64,000 bases of DNA. It comes from JAAXGI01 sp965206975 (GTDB taxonomy: Bacteria > Gemmatimonadota > Gemmatimonadetes > Longimicrobiales > Gaopeijiaceae). A program made the position numbers and the translations under genes. Of this stretch, positions 9,342 through 18,851 are shown piece after piece; the first letter of the stretch is position 1, and each line of letters starts with the position of its first letter. The stretch spans positions 3,589,535 through 3,653,534 of the forward strand of contig OZ242253.1 in NCBI GenBank assembly GCA_965206975.1, written 5' to 3'. A model generated the notes under the pieces. It had not been told where the DNA came from. It saw only the letters and a program-made list of their open reading frames with translations, and did no database searches.

Positions 9342-9781
9342 TCCCGCGCGGGCGACGGGATGGCGGCGTTCCCTGGATGCACGTGAGCGCGTCGGGAACG
9401 GCTGAGGAACCGCCGACGGTGTCGCACCTCCGTAAGACGGCAATCTCCGCAGACGTCTGTGCCGACACGCCACCTTCCAGTGGCGGGGAACGCGGGATTC
9501 CGGCCCGGAGCGGAACCGCTTCGCCGCGGCTTCATCTGGCCGAGACCCGGGCGGTGCGGGTGACGCCTTCCGATGAATGTGGGCGCCGGGCCGTTTCGCA
9601 TTCCCTTGCGAGCGCGGCCGACCGGATTGCCGCCCCCGTGGTCGCCAACCGCTCAATCCGGCCTCGCCGCTCCCCGGCTTGATGAGGGCGAGTGAGGGAA
9701 TCAGTTGGCTGAAGTGTGTCGGCTCGGGGTCTCCGCCGGCTCTGCCGCACTTCCCCCCGGCTTCCGCGCATCGGCTACTTG
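9342..9781. other. Stretch without a recognisable gene
   Basis: Open frames on both strands here give Arg/Pro-rich products with no family features, as expected for shadows in GC-rich DNA. I see no repeat, hairpin with T-run, or RNA gene. Confidence 0.4.
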
Positions 9782-10420
9782 CTACCGCACCACCGCGTCA
9801 TGAAGAAAGCCGAACGATCCGTTCCCCAAGAGACGTTGCCAAGAGCGGATGCGGGCCGCGAGGGACGCGGCAGAGAGGGCCGTTCCCGAGAAGGCCCGCG
9901 GCGGCGCCTTCCCGAGGAGCCGGGCGTAGGCGCGAGCGCCCCGCGATGCTGCAGGGCAATGGTCGAGGAGGCTCGTGTCCGGCGCGGAGCCCACGACCGA
10001 GATTGCATTCTGCAAGGCCCGGGCGAGCCAGACCTTAGCCTGGCCACAGCCTTCACCATCGCAGTCGTGGTTCCGGAGCCCACGTCCCATCCCTCCCCGC
10101 ACGCACCGTCCACGAACCAATCCACGGAATCGGCCGTGTGTGCCATGTAGCCGGCCACCGCAAAGAGTTCCGGCCGGGAGCGCGTATCCGGCATCCGTGT
10201 CTTCACAGGCGGAGAGAGTCGCCTCGAATCGCTTCCAATTGGTTTCGCGGGCCCTGCGCGTTGGGCAGCCTGGGTCATGGCACTCCATCGTGATACCGGG
10301 TTGTTGCCGGACGCCGCTCTCGCTTGAAGGCGTGCCGGACACATCGATGCTCGCAGGAGAAGAAGCTGCCGCGTTGGGCGGGGTGGGGAAGTTCCCGGAG
10401 GCAAAAGGTGGGGCCGGCAA
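9782..10420 (-). pseudogene. Possible decayed gene of unknown function (frameshift near 10035)
   Basis: Two overlapping leftward frames look protein-like in complementary parts. One gives ELFAVAGYMAHTADSVDWFV up to about 10040; the other continues with KVWLARALQNAISVVGSAP and ends GNGSFGFLHDAVVR at 9782. Joining them near 10035 would give one plausible reading. I recognise no family. The 3' part has normal composition for a globular protein, unlike the neighbouring shadow frames. Chance openness in GC-rich DNA remains a real alternative. Confidence 0.22.
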
Positions 10421-10511
10421 TCATCCGGGCGGGCGGGGTTGCCGTTCACAAGCGCCGTACTGCGGCGCCGGCGGGATTTCCGCGCCCAAGCCGGGCCGCA
10501 ACTGCCCGACG

Positions 10512-11156
10512 TTAGAAGTGCGTCACGTGGGGTGAGTTGCGGAGAACGACCTTTTGACACCTCCGAAGCTCTCTCCCGTGCCGCCTCGGGGCCATGAGAT
10601 TGCCCTCGTCCCCGATGTGCCGGAGCCCGCAGACGTGAGCGATCTTATGCGCTAGCGCTCGATTCCCCTTCTCGAACAACGCCCGTTCCAGGACAACGTA
10701 GCTCGGTGACGGTGCACAGGCGCCGCCGGCAACTTCGTTGACGATGAAGACGGTCACGGGCTCCGCGTAGCCCCACGCGGCGCCACGGTCGGAGCGCAGA
10801 TGACTTCTGAAGTACGCGTCCGCTCCCCCGAGGCCACCGGGGCTCCGGCGCACGCGCAGTGCCGACTCCGGGGGAAGATCCTCGAGCACCCGGACTTGGT
10901 CATCACCCCCGGCGAGCGTGACGTGCGCCTCATTCCAGAAGATGTTCTGGAGCTCGTCCAATGGACCTTGTGCTGCCGAGGGTGTCGTCGTCATACCGAG
11001 CGGCCGCCCTGGATCGCGAAGGATTGCAACCCGAACCCGGATCTTCTTCGGGAAGCTCAGTCCACAGAGGTCGAACAGGGGCTCGAGTCCTCCGAGTCCG
11101 TTGACGGCGCGCAGGAGCCAACGTCTGAGCGTGACGAGGGGGTTTGCCGGGTTCAT
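10512..11156 (-). CDS. Matrixin-like metalloprotease homologue with HKxxH in place of HExxH
   Basis: 214 aa. The C-terminal third contains LAHKIAHVCGLRHIGDEGNL then MAP. This matches the extended zinc-protease signature HExxHxxGxxH with following Asn-Leu-Met, except that the catalytic Glu is Lys (AAG instead of GAG). The end, RNSPHVTHF, fits similar uncharacterised bacterial proteins as I recall them. No signal peptide is visible. ATG 11156 has GGAGA a few bases upstream; the frame stays open to 11213. With His ligands kept and the general base lost, it is either a non-catalytic zinc protein or a recently inactivated gene. It lies between decayed sequences, which favours decay. Confidence 0.6.
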   Translation of the reverse strand: MNPANPLVTLRRWLLRAVNGLGGLEPLFDLCGLSFPKKIRVRVAILRDPGRPLGMTTTPSAAQGPLDELQNIFWNEAHVTLAGGDDQVRVLEDLPPESALRVRRSPGGLGGADAYFRSHLRSDRGAAWGYAEPVTVFIVNEVAGGACAPSPSYVVLERALFEKGNRALAHKIAHVCGLRHIGDEGNLMAPRRHGRELRRCQKVVLRNSPHVTHF

Positions 11157-11758
11157 CGAGATTCTCCGTGACGGTGGCCCATTCGTGGAGGTGAGCCGGT
11201 CCCGCCTCCGCAATTGAACTCACGTGTTCGCGTGGCCGTGGATAGAGATGAGGCCGATGAGTCTCGCCTCGCACCCTCGGCCCATCCATCCCTGCCGGTG
11301 TGCCTGTATCCCCGTGCGCGGTGACACCCGGGACTACTCGTGCTGGACCCCATTCGGACGCGTGTCCACGTGCGGAGATCGGCATCGCGAACCGTGCCTC
11401 GCTACCGCGGCTCCTCACCCCCGTGAACCTTGCTCTCAGGGCCACCGAGAACATCCGGGAGGAGGAGGCCGTAAAATCCGATCCACCAACGTCCCGCAGG
11501 CAGCCCGCGGTGCGTGGAGGCGCTCTCGCGCAAAGTGGGCGAGTGCTCTCTACAGAGCAGCTCCACGTCCGGCAGACGATTGTGCTGCCCCTATGTGCGG
11601 GCCCCGTGCCTGTATTGCTGGAACTGAGAAGAGTAGCTTCCTCGTGAGCCGTGATTGCGCCTCCATGCGGAGACGAAGACGATGGGTGCGAAGGCAAGTT
11701 GCGGTCTGGGCGCATCTCTGGCGGGGTGGCTCTCGTCGTGACGCTGGCGACCGGCTGC
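11157..11758. other. Stretch without an intact gene, upstream of a receptor remnant
   Basis: No reading frame on either strand shows a recognisable domain. The lost N-terminal and barrel part of the receptor remnant that begins near 11759 may once have stood here. I see no clear receptor motif in any frame. Confidence 0.35.
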
Positions 11759-12443
11759 GGCGTCATCGATACCGGGTTCTCCACGATGACTGTGGATTAC
11801 TTCCGGGTGGAACTCGATAACCGCCCCGCCCTCTCACAGACCTTCACCCTCACCGACGACGAGCTCGCGCTCCTCCGCTCAGAAGGAATCGCTTCGGCGG
11901 GCACACTCAAGTTCTTTCGCTTCTTCATCAACGACTTCTCAGTCGAACGCGGGGGTGGACCTCGTCTCGACCTATCGGCCACTCGCGCTGGGCGGGAGTA
12001 CTGCCTTCAGCTTCGCGCTGAACTACGCCCACACGGAGATCGCGGAGGAATCGGAGCTTCTCACCTGCGGTGACGTGCTCGGACTCGAACGAGGGGTGCC
12101 GAGGATGCGCTGGAATTTCGCCGTCGACCACGGGCTCGGACGCATGGACCTCCTCGGACGCCTGAACTACTACGGCACTTGGGCCGATCACGTCGACGCC
12201 CGCTACGTAGGCGGGGTCGACGCGCAGCTTCTCGAGGGCCGCTATGTCGTCGATCTGGCGGCCAGCATCCCGATTCGCCGCAACCTCACCCTAGCGGTCG
12301 ACGCCACAATGTATTCGATACCTGGTCCGAGCGAATGGATCTGTTTGCCAACACGCTTGGACTGCCGTACAGCCAGTTCACGCCGTGGGGTCTGAGCAGG
12401 GGAGTATCACTACACACGCCTCAACTTGAGCTGGGACCGATAG
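11759..12443 (+). pseudogene. TonB-dependent receptor, C-terminal remnant with frameshifts
   Basis: Pieces of the end of a receptor barrel appear in successive frames. The first gives TVDYFRVELDNRPALSQTFT (to about 11945). The second gives DLVSTYRPLALGGSTAFSFA and onward to AVDAT (about 12310). The third gives NVFDTWSERMDLFANTLGLP to TPWGLS (about 12395). The fourth gives GEYHYTRLNLSWDR and a stop at 12441-12443. The last two breaks are single-base changes: one A lost in VDAT-NVF and one A gained after GLS. The plug, signal peptide and most of the barrel are missing. It is unrelated in sequence to the intact receptor at 1739-4942. Confidence 0.8.
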
Positions 12444-12625
12444 CAGGAGCGCAGGTGGACTGATTCGGAGGCGAGGGCGCGGGGCCGGCCTGATACAGGA
12501 GGGGCGATGCGGATCGCCCCTCCCCCACCGGGAGCGTGTACGCCTACACCGGGGCAGGCCTCGGGCCGCTGGATGCGCCACCCAAGTCCTTTGACTTCGC
12601 CCATGGGCCGGAGTAGGATGCGCCC

Positions 12626-13921
12626 GTGAAGATCCTGATCGTGGGAAATGGGGGACGGGAGCACGCTCTCGCTTGGAAGCTCAGGCGGGATGCCCCCACG
12701 GCGAAGCTCTTCGCCACCCGCCCGAACCCCGGTCTCGCCCGACTCGCTACCGGCGTCGATCTCGCACCCACCGACATCGACGGACTCACCTCATGGGCCG
12801 AGGGAGCCGAGCCAGCCCTCACAGTGATCGGTCCCGAGGTGCCGCTCGCGCTCGGCCTGGGCGACGCGCTGAGGGAACGAGGCTTCCCGGTCTTCGGCCC
12901 AAGCGCCTCGGCCGCGCGCATCGAGTCCTCGAAGACGTTTGCGAAGGAACTCATGGTTCGGGCCGGTGTGCCAACGGCCGCTCACCGAACCTTCACGAGC
13001 TGGCCCGAGGCGGAGGCCTATCTTTCGGAGGTCGGCGGGCCGATTGTGGTGAAGGCCTCTGGGCTGGCCGCCGGGAAGGGAGCGATCGTCTGCCCCTCCA
13101 CCGCGGAGGCGCTCGCGGCCGCGAAGACGATGCTGATGGAGGGTGCCTTCGGGCCTGCCGGTTGCGAGATCGTGGTGGAGGAGTTCATGGACGGAGAGGA
13201 GCTCTCGGTGTTCGCCCTCACCGACGGGTGCGACACGGTTCTGATGCTCCCCTCGCAGGACTACAAGCGGATCGGCGAGGGCGACACGGGCCCGAATACC
13301 GGGGGCATGGGATCCTATGCGCCGGTGCCCATCGCGACGGCTGACACTGTCTACGAGATCAGGAATCGCATCTTCGCCCCGGTGCTCAACGGACTGAGGG
13401 AAGCTGGTGCACCCTTCCGCGGACTCCTATACGCGGGTCTCATGATCACCAACTCCGGGCCTAGGGTGGTCGAGTTCAACTGCCGCTTCGGAGACCCCGA
13501 GACGCAGGCGCTCCTCCCCCTGATGAAGGCCTCCCTCCTGGACCTCATGATCCCCATCGCGAGGGGCGGGAGCATCGAGGGGGCGACTTGCGAGTGGGAA
13601 GATGGAGCGGCCCTCAATACGGTTCTCGCCTCGGAGGGCTACCCCGGCCCATACGAGAACGGGAAGGAGATCACGCTCCCTCCCGAGGTGGACGGGGACG
13701 AGGGACTCTTCGTGTTTCACGCCGGAACGCGGGAAGAGGACGGCCGGCTTCGAACGAACGGGGGCCGGGTCCTCTCCGTGGTCGGTGTCGGCCGTGAGCT
13801 GGCGGAGGCGAGGGTGAGGAGCTTGGCGGGCGCAGACGAAATCCATTTCGAGGGGAAGACGCTCCGGCGGGACATCGGATTGCGAGCCTTCTCATCCGGT
13901 GCCCGAACTTCCGGAAGCTGA
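12626..13921 (+). CDS. purD: Phosphoribosylamine-glycine ligase (GAR synthetase)
   Basis: 431 aa, full length for PurD. It catalyses ATP-dependent joining of glycine to 5-phosphoribosylamine, step 2 of de novo purine synthesis, in the cytoplasm. The N-domain starts KILIVGNGGREHALAWKL. The ATP-grasp core has VVKASGLAAGKGAIV, EEFMDGEELSVFALTDG and GDTGPNTGGMGSYAPVP, and FNCRFGDPETQ follows. The start is GTG at 12626 with AGGA about 7 nt upstream. Its last 23 bases overlap mutM, so the two are probably co-transcribed and translationally coupled. Confidence 0.95.
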   Translation: MKILIVGNGGREHALAWKLRRDAPTAKLFATRPNPGLARLATGVDLAPTDIDGLTSWAEGAEPALTVIGPEVPLALGLGDALRERGFPVFGPSASAARIESSKTFAKELMVRAGVPTAAHRTFTSWPEAEAYLSEVGGPIVVKASGLAAGKGAIVCPSTAEALAAAKTMLMEGAFGPAGCEIVVEEFMDGEELSVFALTDGCDTVLMLPSQDYKRIGEGDTGPNTGGMGSYAPVPIATADTVYEIRNRIFAPVLNGLREAGAPFRGLLYAGLMITNSGPRVVEFNCRFGDPETQALLPLMKASLLDLMIPIARGGSIEGATCEWEDGAALNTVLASEGYPGPYENGKEITLPPEVDGDEGLFVFHAGTREEDGRLRTNGGRVLSVVGVGRELAEARVRSLAGADEIHFEGKTLRRDIGLRAFSSGARTSGS

Positions 13922-16349
13922 GACGATCGCCCGGGGACTCGGGCCCCCTCTCCTCGGCCGCTCCATCGAGGATGTAGAGGTCCTGAGGGAGGATCTCCTC
14001 TCCGTCCCGAAGGAGGAGTTCTCCGCCTCGCTCCGCCACGGATCTGTGCTTGGCATCGGCCGCAGGGGAAAGAACGTCGTCCTAGAGATCGGACCCGGAG
14101 CTACGCCGGACGGCGGTCCCCACCGATTGGTCGTAAACCTCGGAATGTCCGGAAGGCTCCTTTACCGGCGGGTCCGCGATCCAAGCTCCTTACCGTCTCA
14201 CCCCGGGATCCGCTTCCACCTCGACGACGGCTCGGTCCTGGTCTACCACGATGTCCGGCGCTTCGGGCGGCTCACCCTCCTCTCGCCGAGCGCCTACCTC
14301 GAGTGGTCCCTAGGCCTCGGGCCGGAGCCTCTCGCCCGGGATTTCCGGGCCGGGCACCTGATCCAGGGCCTGTCCCGCTCCCGCTCCCCGGTTCGCTCTT
14401 GGCTCCTCGACCAGAGGCGTATCGCAGGAGTGGGAAACATCTACGCGAACGAGGCGCTCGCCCGAGCCCGCATTCACCCCGGGAGAGCTGCGGAGAGCCT
14501 CTCCGGGGATGAGGGCCGGAGGCTCCACCGCGCGCTCCGCTCCGTCCTCCGCGAGGCGGTGAAGGCCGGGGGAACGACGCTTCGCGACTACCGCACTCCC
14601 GAGGGAGGGGAGGGGAGCTACGGGAACGTACTCCGGGTATACGGGAGGGAGGGCCAGCCGTGTTGGAGGTGCGGGAGCACGATCCTCCGCATCCGCTTCG
14701 GAGGCCGCTCCGCCTTTCACTGTCCACGGTGCCAGCCGCCGGATAGCCGGATGACTCCCAGCGTATCACCCCGACGTCCAGGATACCCTCCCGGCCGCCG
14801 TGGCAGGACTGGGCAGCGCTGGGCACGCCTTGCCGTCCTGGTGGCATGCCTTCAGGCCGGGCTCCTCCCCGCGACGCCTGTGGCCCCTCAGGCTGCGCCC
14901 CTACCCACGGCGGATCTGGGTCAGATCGCGGACGGGAGGGATCTCCCCGTCGAGGAGCTCGTTCTCGGCAACGGGATGCGCTTCCTCCTCCTCGAGCGCC
15001 CGGGCGCACCAACGGTCTCCTTCGTCGTGCACGTCCCAGTGGGAAGCATCCACGAGCCACCTGGCCAAACGGGGATCAGCCACTTCCTCGAGCACCTCCT
15101 CTTCAAGGGCACGACGACGATTGGTACGACGGATCTGGAGGCGGAGCGCGCCCACTTTACCACGGCGGACGCCGTCCACGACTCGATCGTACGGACGCGC
15201 TCGGAGCCGCCCCCGGCGCTGGGCATCGTGGAGCGTCTCGAGGAGCGGCTGCAGACACTCGAGGACTCGGCTCGCGCGTACGTCATTCCGAATGAGTACG
15301 ACCGAATCCTTTCCGAGAACGGTGCCCGGGGTCCGAACGCGACCACCAGCTACGAGGCGACGACCTATTACGTATCGCTCCCCTCGAATCGGGCGCAGCT
15401 CTGGTTCGTATTGGAATCGGACCGGATGCGAAGCTCCGTCCTAAGGGAGTTCTTCACCGAGCGCCGAGTGGTGATGGAGGAACGCCGCCTCCGAACGGAG
15501 GCCTCCGCAGCGGGGCTCCTCTCTGTCGCATACCACAGCACCGCCTTCACGGAGCACCCCTACGGCGTGCCCCCGATCGGGTACCGCCAGGACCTCCTCG
15601 GCCTCTCCCGACGCCAAGTGGAGGCATATCACCAGCGGTACTACGGGCCGGCGCAGACGACGGTCGCGATCGTGGGCCGCTTCGAGGCGGACTCCGCCGC
15701 CGTCTGGGCCGAGCGCTACTTCGGCCCTCTCGAGCCCCACGGTTCCGCTCCGCCTATGCCGCGATCGGAAGCCGTGCAGCGGGAACCGAGGCGGATCGAG
15801 ATCCGCTACGACGCCGAGCCGGCGATCCGGATCGGGTGGAAGGTACCCTCCGAACTCGCGCCGGAGGCGCCGGCGCTCAAGGTCCTTGCAAACCTTCTCG
15901 TCGGATCGAGGGATGCGCGCCTCTACCAGCGGCTCGTGCGTGACGACCGGATCGCCGCTTCCGTCTTCGCCGGAACGGGCCCGGGCCAGCTCCATCCGGG
16001 CCTCTTCACGATACAGGCCGCCCCCCTCGCACCGCATGCGCCGGAAGAGGTCGAGGCAGCGATCTACGACGAGCTCGATCGGCTCCGGAGGGTCCCGCCC
16101 ACCGCGGAGGAGTTGAGAAGGGTGAGAACGAACCTGCTCGCTGCCGACATCCGGAGGCTCGCCTCCTCGCAGGGGCTGGCCTTCCAGCTCGCCTCCTCGC
16201 AGGCAATCTGGGGCGATTGGCGGGAGACTTTCCGCCTTCAGGAACGGATGCGGGAGGTCGGCCGGGAGGAGATTGTCCGGGTGGTCGAAGAGTATTTCCG
16301 GCCGGAGGGAAGGACCGTCGCCATCCTGCGCCCGGCACAGGAGCCGTAG
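13899..16349 (+). CDS. mutM: Fused ORF: formamidopyrimidine-DNA glycosylase (MutM/Fpg) plus M16 zinc peptidase
   Basis: 816 aa. Residues 1-281 are a complete MutM: PELPE start with catalytic Pro2/Glu3, K58, GVGNIYANEAL, and a zinc finger with C255, C258, C275, C278. MutM excises oxidised purines. From 285 a second protein follows without a stop codon: a hydrophobic segment about 308-328 resembling a signal peptide, then an M16 (insulinase/processing protease) domain with zinc motif HFLEH at 395-399. MutM uses a GTG start inside purD. The M16 part can start alone at ATG 14751. An internal export signal behind a DNA repair enzyme makes no sense as one product. Either translation restarts at 14751, or the MutM stop was lost by mutation or sequence error. 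Confidence 0.88.
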   Translation: MPELPEAETIARGLGPPLLGRSIEDVEVLREDLLSVPKEEFSASLRHGSVLGIGRRGKNVVLEIGPGATPDGGPHRLVVNLGMSGRLLYRRVRDPSSLPSHPGIRFHLDDGSVLVYHDVRRFGRLTLLSPSAYLEWSLGLGPEPLARDFRAGHLIQGLSRSRSPVRSWLLDQRRIAGVGNIYANEALARARIHPGRAAESLSGDEGRRLHRALRSVLREAVKAGGTTLRDYRTPEGGEGSYGNVLRVYGREGQPCWRCGSTILRIRFGGRSAFHCPRCQPPDSRMTPSVSPRRPGYPPGRRGRTGQRWARLAVLVACLQAGLLPATPVAPQAAPLPTADLGQIADGRDLPVEELVLGNGMRFLLLERPGAPTVSFVVHVPVGSIHEPPGQTGISHFLEHLLFKGTTTIGTTDLEAERAHFTTADAVHDSIVRTRSEPPPALGIVERLEERLQTLEDSARAYVIPNEYDRILSENGARGPNATTSYEATTYYVSLPSNRAQLWFVLESDRMRSSVLREFFTERRVVMEERRLRTEASAAGLLSVAYHSTAFTEHPYGVPPIGYRQDLLGLSRRQVEAYHQRYYGPAQTTVAIVGRFEADSAAVWAERYFGPLEPHGSAPPMPRSEAVQREPRRIEIRYDAEPAIRIGWKVPSELAPEAPALKVLANLLVGSRDARLYQRLVRDDRIAASVFAGTGPGQLHPGLFTIQAAPLAPHAPEEVEAAIYDELDRLRRVPPTAEELRRVRTNLLAADIRRLASSQGLAFQLASSQAIWGDWRETFRLQERMREVGREEIVRVVEEYFRPEGRTVAILRPAQEP

Positions 16350-16359
16350 GGCGAGCACC

Positions 16360-17937
16360 GTGCCGCTACTTCCCCTGCTCGTTCTTCTTTCCCTCGTCGG
16401 GCCCGGAGGGGGGTCCACGCTCGGTGCCGGCGGTCGGTTCGGCACCTCGGCCTCGGGTCAGCTCCAGGAAGCCCGAACGGATACCATCGACGCGGTACAT
16501 GGAGAGGGAAGCACGCTCACGGGCAAATCTGCGGTCGAGGTGCTCGAGTTCGGCCCGCTCGAATTCGATCCGCCCGCACCCGAGGCATACGAGATCGAGG
16601 GCGTAACGGTTCTCCACCTCAACGACCCGCTCCTGCCTCTCATCGATGTGCAGGTTCAACTCATCGGCGGCCCTGGGAACTTCCCCCGGGAGAAGTTCGC
16701 AGCCGTCTCCGCCTTCCCATTCGTCCTCCGCACGGGGGGCACGCGGACGCGCACCCCCGATGCCGTCGACCGCACCCTCGACGAACTCGCACTTCAGCTC
16801 TCGGTGAGCGCGGGCGGAGGCGGGATGTGGCTCCGGATGAACTCCCTGAAGGAAACACTCGAGCCCGCGATGCGCCTCCTCGGGGAACTTCTCATCGCGC
16901 CCGGGCTCGACTCACTCGCGCTTGAGGTCTGGCGCGGCCAGGCACGGGAGAGGATCCGGCGGAGGGATGACACTCCCGGCGCCCTCGCCTTCTCCGAGTT
17001 CAACCGTCTGATGTACGGAGACCACCCCGTGGGGTGGGTTCTCGAGGAAGGGGATCTCTCCTCGGAACGGCTGGGCCGGGAGACGCTTCGCCAGCTCCAC
17101 CCCGTCATGGCCTGCCGCACCCGGCTCATACTTGGGATTTCCGGAGATGTCTCGTGGGAGGAAGCCGAGCCCCTCGTCCGGCGCTTCCTCGGTCCATGGC
17201 CGGAGTGCAGAGCGCCGCTCCCGCCCCTCCCGGAGCCCGTGGTCCGCCGGGGGCCCGGTATCTTCATCCTTCCGAAGGCAATCGAGCAGAGTACGGTGAT
17301 CATCGCCGAGCCGAGCGCGGTGCACCAAGGCGACTCCGGGGAGTACTTCGCCGCCCGGATCGCGAACCACGTTCTCGGGGGAAGCGGCTTCGGATCCCGG
17401 ATCATGGAGCGGATCCGCACCGAGGAGGGGCTCGCATACGGTGCCAGCTCGGTATGGACCACTCCGCTTCGCCACGACGGCCTGCTCGGGGCGTACGCGG
17501 CCACGGGCGCCGAAGCAACGCCGGATGCGCTCCGCCTCCTCCTCGAGGTGCTCGAAGAGTACCGGCGCTCCCCGCCCTCCGAGTCCGACGTTCGACGGGC
17601 GGTGGAAGAGATCACTACCGGTTACGTCTTCGCCTTCGAGTCCGCAGCAGCGATCGTGGCGCGCCAGATGCAGTACCGCGCGCAGGGACTGCCAAGCAAC
17701 TGGCTCTGGCGGTACTGGGAAGGTGTCGAGGCGGTGACAGCGCAAAGCGTCGCCGAGGTAATCCGGAGACACCTCCACCCCGGCCGGATGACGGCTCTCA
17801 TCCTCGGCGATCCCGCCCGCTTCACCCTGGGGACGGAGGGAGGCGGCCCCGTGTACGAACTGCGGCCAGACGGGAGCTACCGCCGCTGGGTCAGCCCGGT
17901 CGCTCCGCAAGGTGGAGGGCCGCAATCCCCGCCGTAA
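16360..17937 (+). CDS. M16-family peptidase-like protein without the zinc motif (exported)
   Basis: 525 aa. GTG 16360, 10 nt after the previous stop, starts a clear signal peptide (VPLLPLLVLLSLVGPGGG). Two M16-type domains follow; the second is recognisable by LGGSGFGSRIMERIRTEEGL and YGASSVWTT. Where active members have HxxEH, this protein reads AVSAFPFVLRTGG, so it should not cleave peptides itself. Active/inactive M16 pairs form heterodimers in other organisms, and the partner here is the zinc-bearing M16 domain just upstream. Probably periplasmic. Its last 47 bases overlap the oppositely oriented ubiE. Confidence 0.85.
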   Translation: MPLLPLLVLLSLVGPGGGSTLGAGGRFGTSASGQLQEARTDTIDAVHGEGSTLTGKSAVEVLEFGPLEFDPPAPEAYEIEGVTVLHLNDPLLPLIDVQVQLIGGPGNFPREKFAAVSAFPFVLRTGGTRTRTPDAVDRTLDELALQLSVSAGGGGMWLRMNSLKETLEPAMRLLGELLIAPGLDSLALEVWRGQARERIRRRDDTPGALAFSEFNRLMYGDHPVGWVLEEGDLSSERLGRETLRQLHPVMACRTRLILGISGDVSWEEAEPLVRRFLGPWPECRAPLPPLPEPVVRRGPGIFILPKAIEQSTVIIAEPSAVHQGDSGEYFAARIANHVLGGSGFGSRIMERIRTEEGLAYGASSVWTTPLRHDGLLGAYAATGAEATPDALRLLLEVLEEYRRSPPSESDVRRAVEEITTGYVFAFESAAAIVARQMQYRAQGLPSNWLWRYWEGVEAVTAQSVAEVIRRHLHPGRMTALILGDPARFTLGTEGGGPVYELRPDGSYRRWVSPVAPQGGGPQSPP

Positions 17938-18625
17938 GGTACGACCACGCGACGTGCTCGAAGCGCGCCTCCTTCAACCTCCGAGCAAGCGCGTCGGGCG
18001 CCGGAAAGGCCTCGACGGACGCCGGAAGGTACGAGTATGCCCACGGGTGCCCGGAAACGAGACGCCCGATCCGCGGCAGGACCCGGTGGAAGTAGAAGAG
18101 GTAGCTGGCCCTCACGAAGCGGTTCGGAGGAGTGGTGAACTCGAGGACCACGAGCCGTCCCCCCGGCCGGAGGACCCGCCGGAACTCCCGGAACCCGCAG
18201 CCGAGGTCCGCCAGGTTGCGGATTCCGAAGGCGACCATTGCCGCATCGAAGCTCTCATCCGGAAAGGGAAGGCGGAGACTGTCTCCGCAGACGGGGACGA
18301 CGGCGCGCCCGCGGAGCTTGAGTCGACCGGCCGTGAGCATCGGGAGTGCGAAGTCGAGCGCCGTCACACAGCCCGAGAACCCCGGTCGCTCGGCCAACTC
18401 GAGGCTCATGTCGAAGGTCCCCGCGCAGGCATCCAGTACCGTCCGGGAGCCTGCGGCGCGCTTCCCAAGGGCATCCACGGCAAGGCGCCGCCAGCGGCGA
18501 TCGATGTTGACGCTCAGGAGGTGATTCAGGAAATCATACCGGGGAGCGATCTCGGAGAAGATCGTCTGAATCTTCCGGCCCATCCCGGGGTCGCCATCCG
18601 CTCCGCTACGGGTTCCAGTCGCCAC
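17891..18625 (-). CDS. ubiE: Demethylmenaquinone/ubiquinone C-methyltransferase
   Basis: 244 aa, SAM-dependent methyltransferase of the UbiE/MenG family, which methylates the quinone ring in menaquinone or ubiquinone synthesis. Family signatures: YDFLNHLLSVNIDRRWR near residue 30, SAM loop VLDACAGTFDMSLELA, and FGIRNLADLGCGFREFRRVL with RPGGRLVVLEF. Motif I reads DACAGTFD where most members have a GGTGD-type loop, a mild deviation. In a bacterium with no other quinone genes visible here, menaquinone is the likelier product. It ends inside the M16 gene, tail to tail. Confidence 0.9.
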   Translation of the reverse strand: MATGTRSGADGDPGMGRKIQTIFSEIAPRYDFLNHLLSVNIDRRWRRLAVDALGKRAAGSRTVLDACAGTFDMSLELAERPGFSGCVTALDFALPMLTAGRLKLRGRAVVPVCGDSLRLPFPDESFDAAMVAFGIRNLADLGCGFREFRRVLRPGGRLVVLEFTTPPNRFVRASYLFYFHRVLPRIGRLVSGHPWAYSYLPASVEAFPAPDALARRLKEARFEHVAWSYLTAGIAALHLAERPG

Positions 18626-18851
18626 GAAATATCCCCTCAGCTCTCATCGGTTCGACGCACGAGCCCGCCCCAACCCCGCGGCACGACGGCCGCCCCGGAT
18701 CCGCCTCCACGAGCCCCGTGCGCACCGACTCCTACACCGATCACCCGGGCTGAACGCTCCAGCCCGGAGCGAGAGACCACACGTGGACCTTTCGCTGCCG
18801 GGACCGGTAGTGTAGAGCACTGGACCCCCCAGCCCACTCACGGGAGGCACC

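Noticed and set aside
14272..15060. 262-codon leftward frame antisense to mutM
   Set aside because: Gly/Arg-rich shadow; the + strand carries complete MutM signatures.
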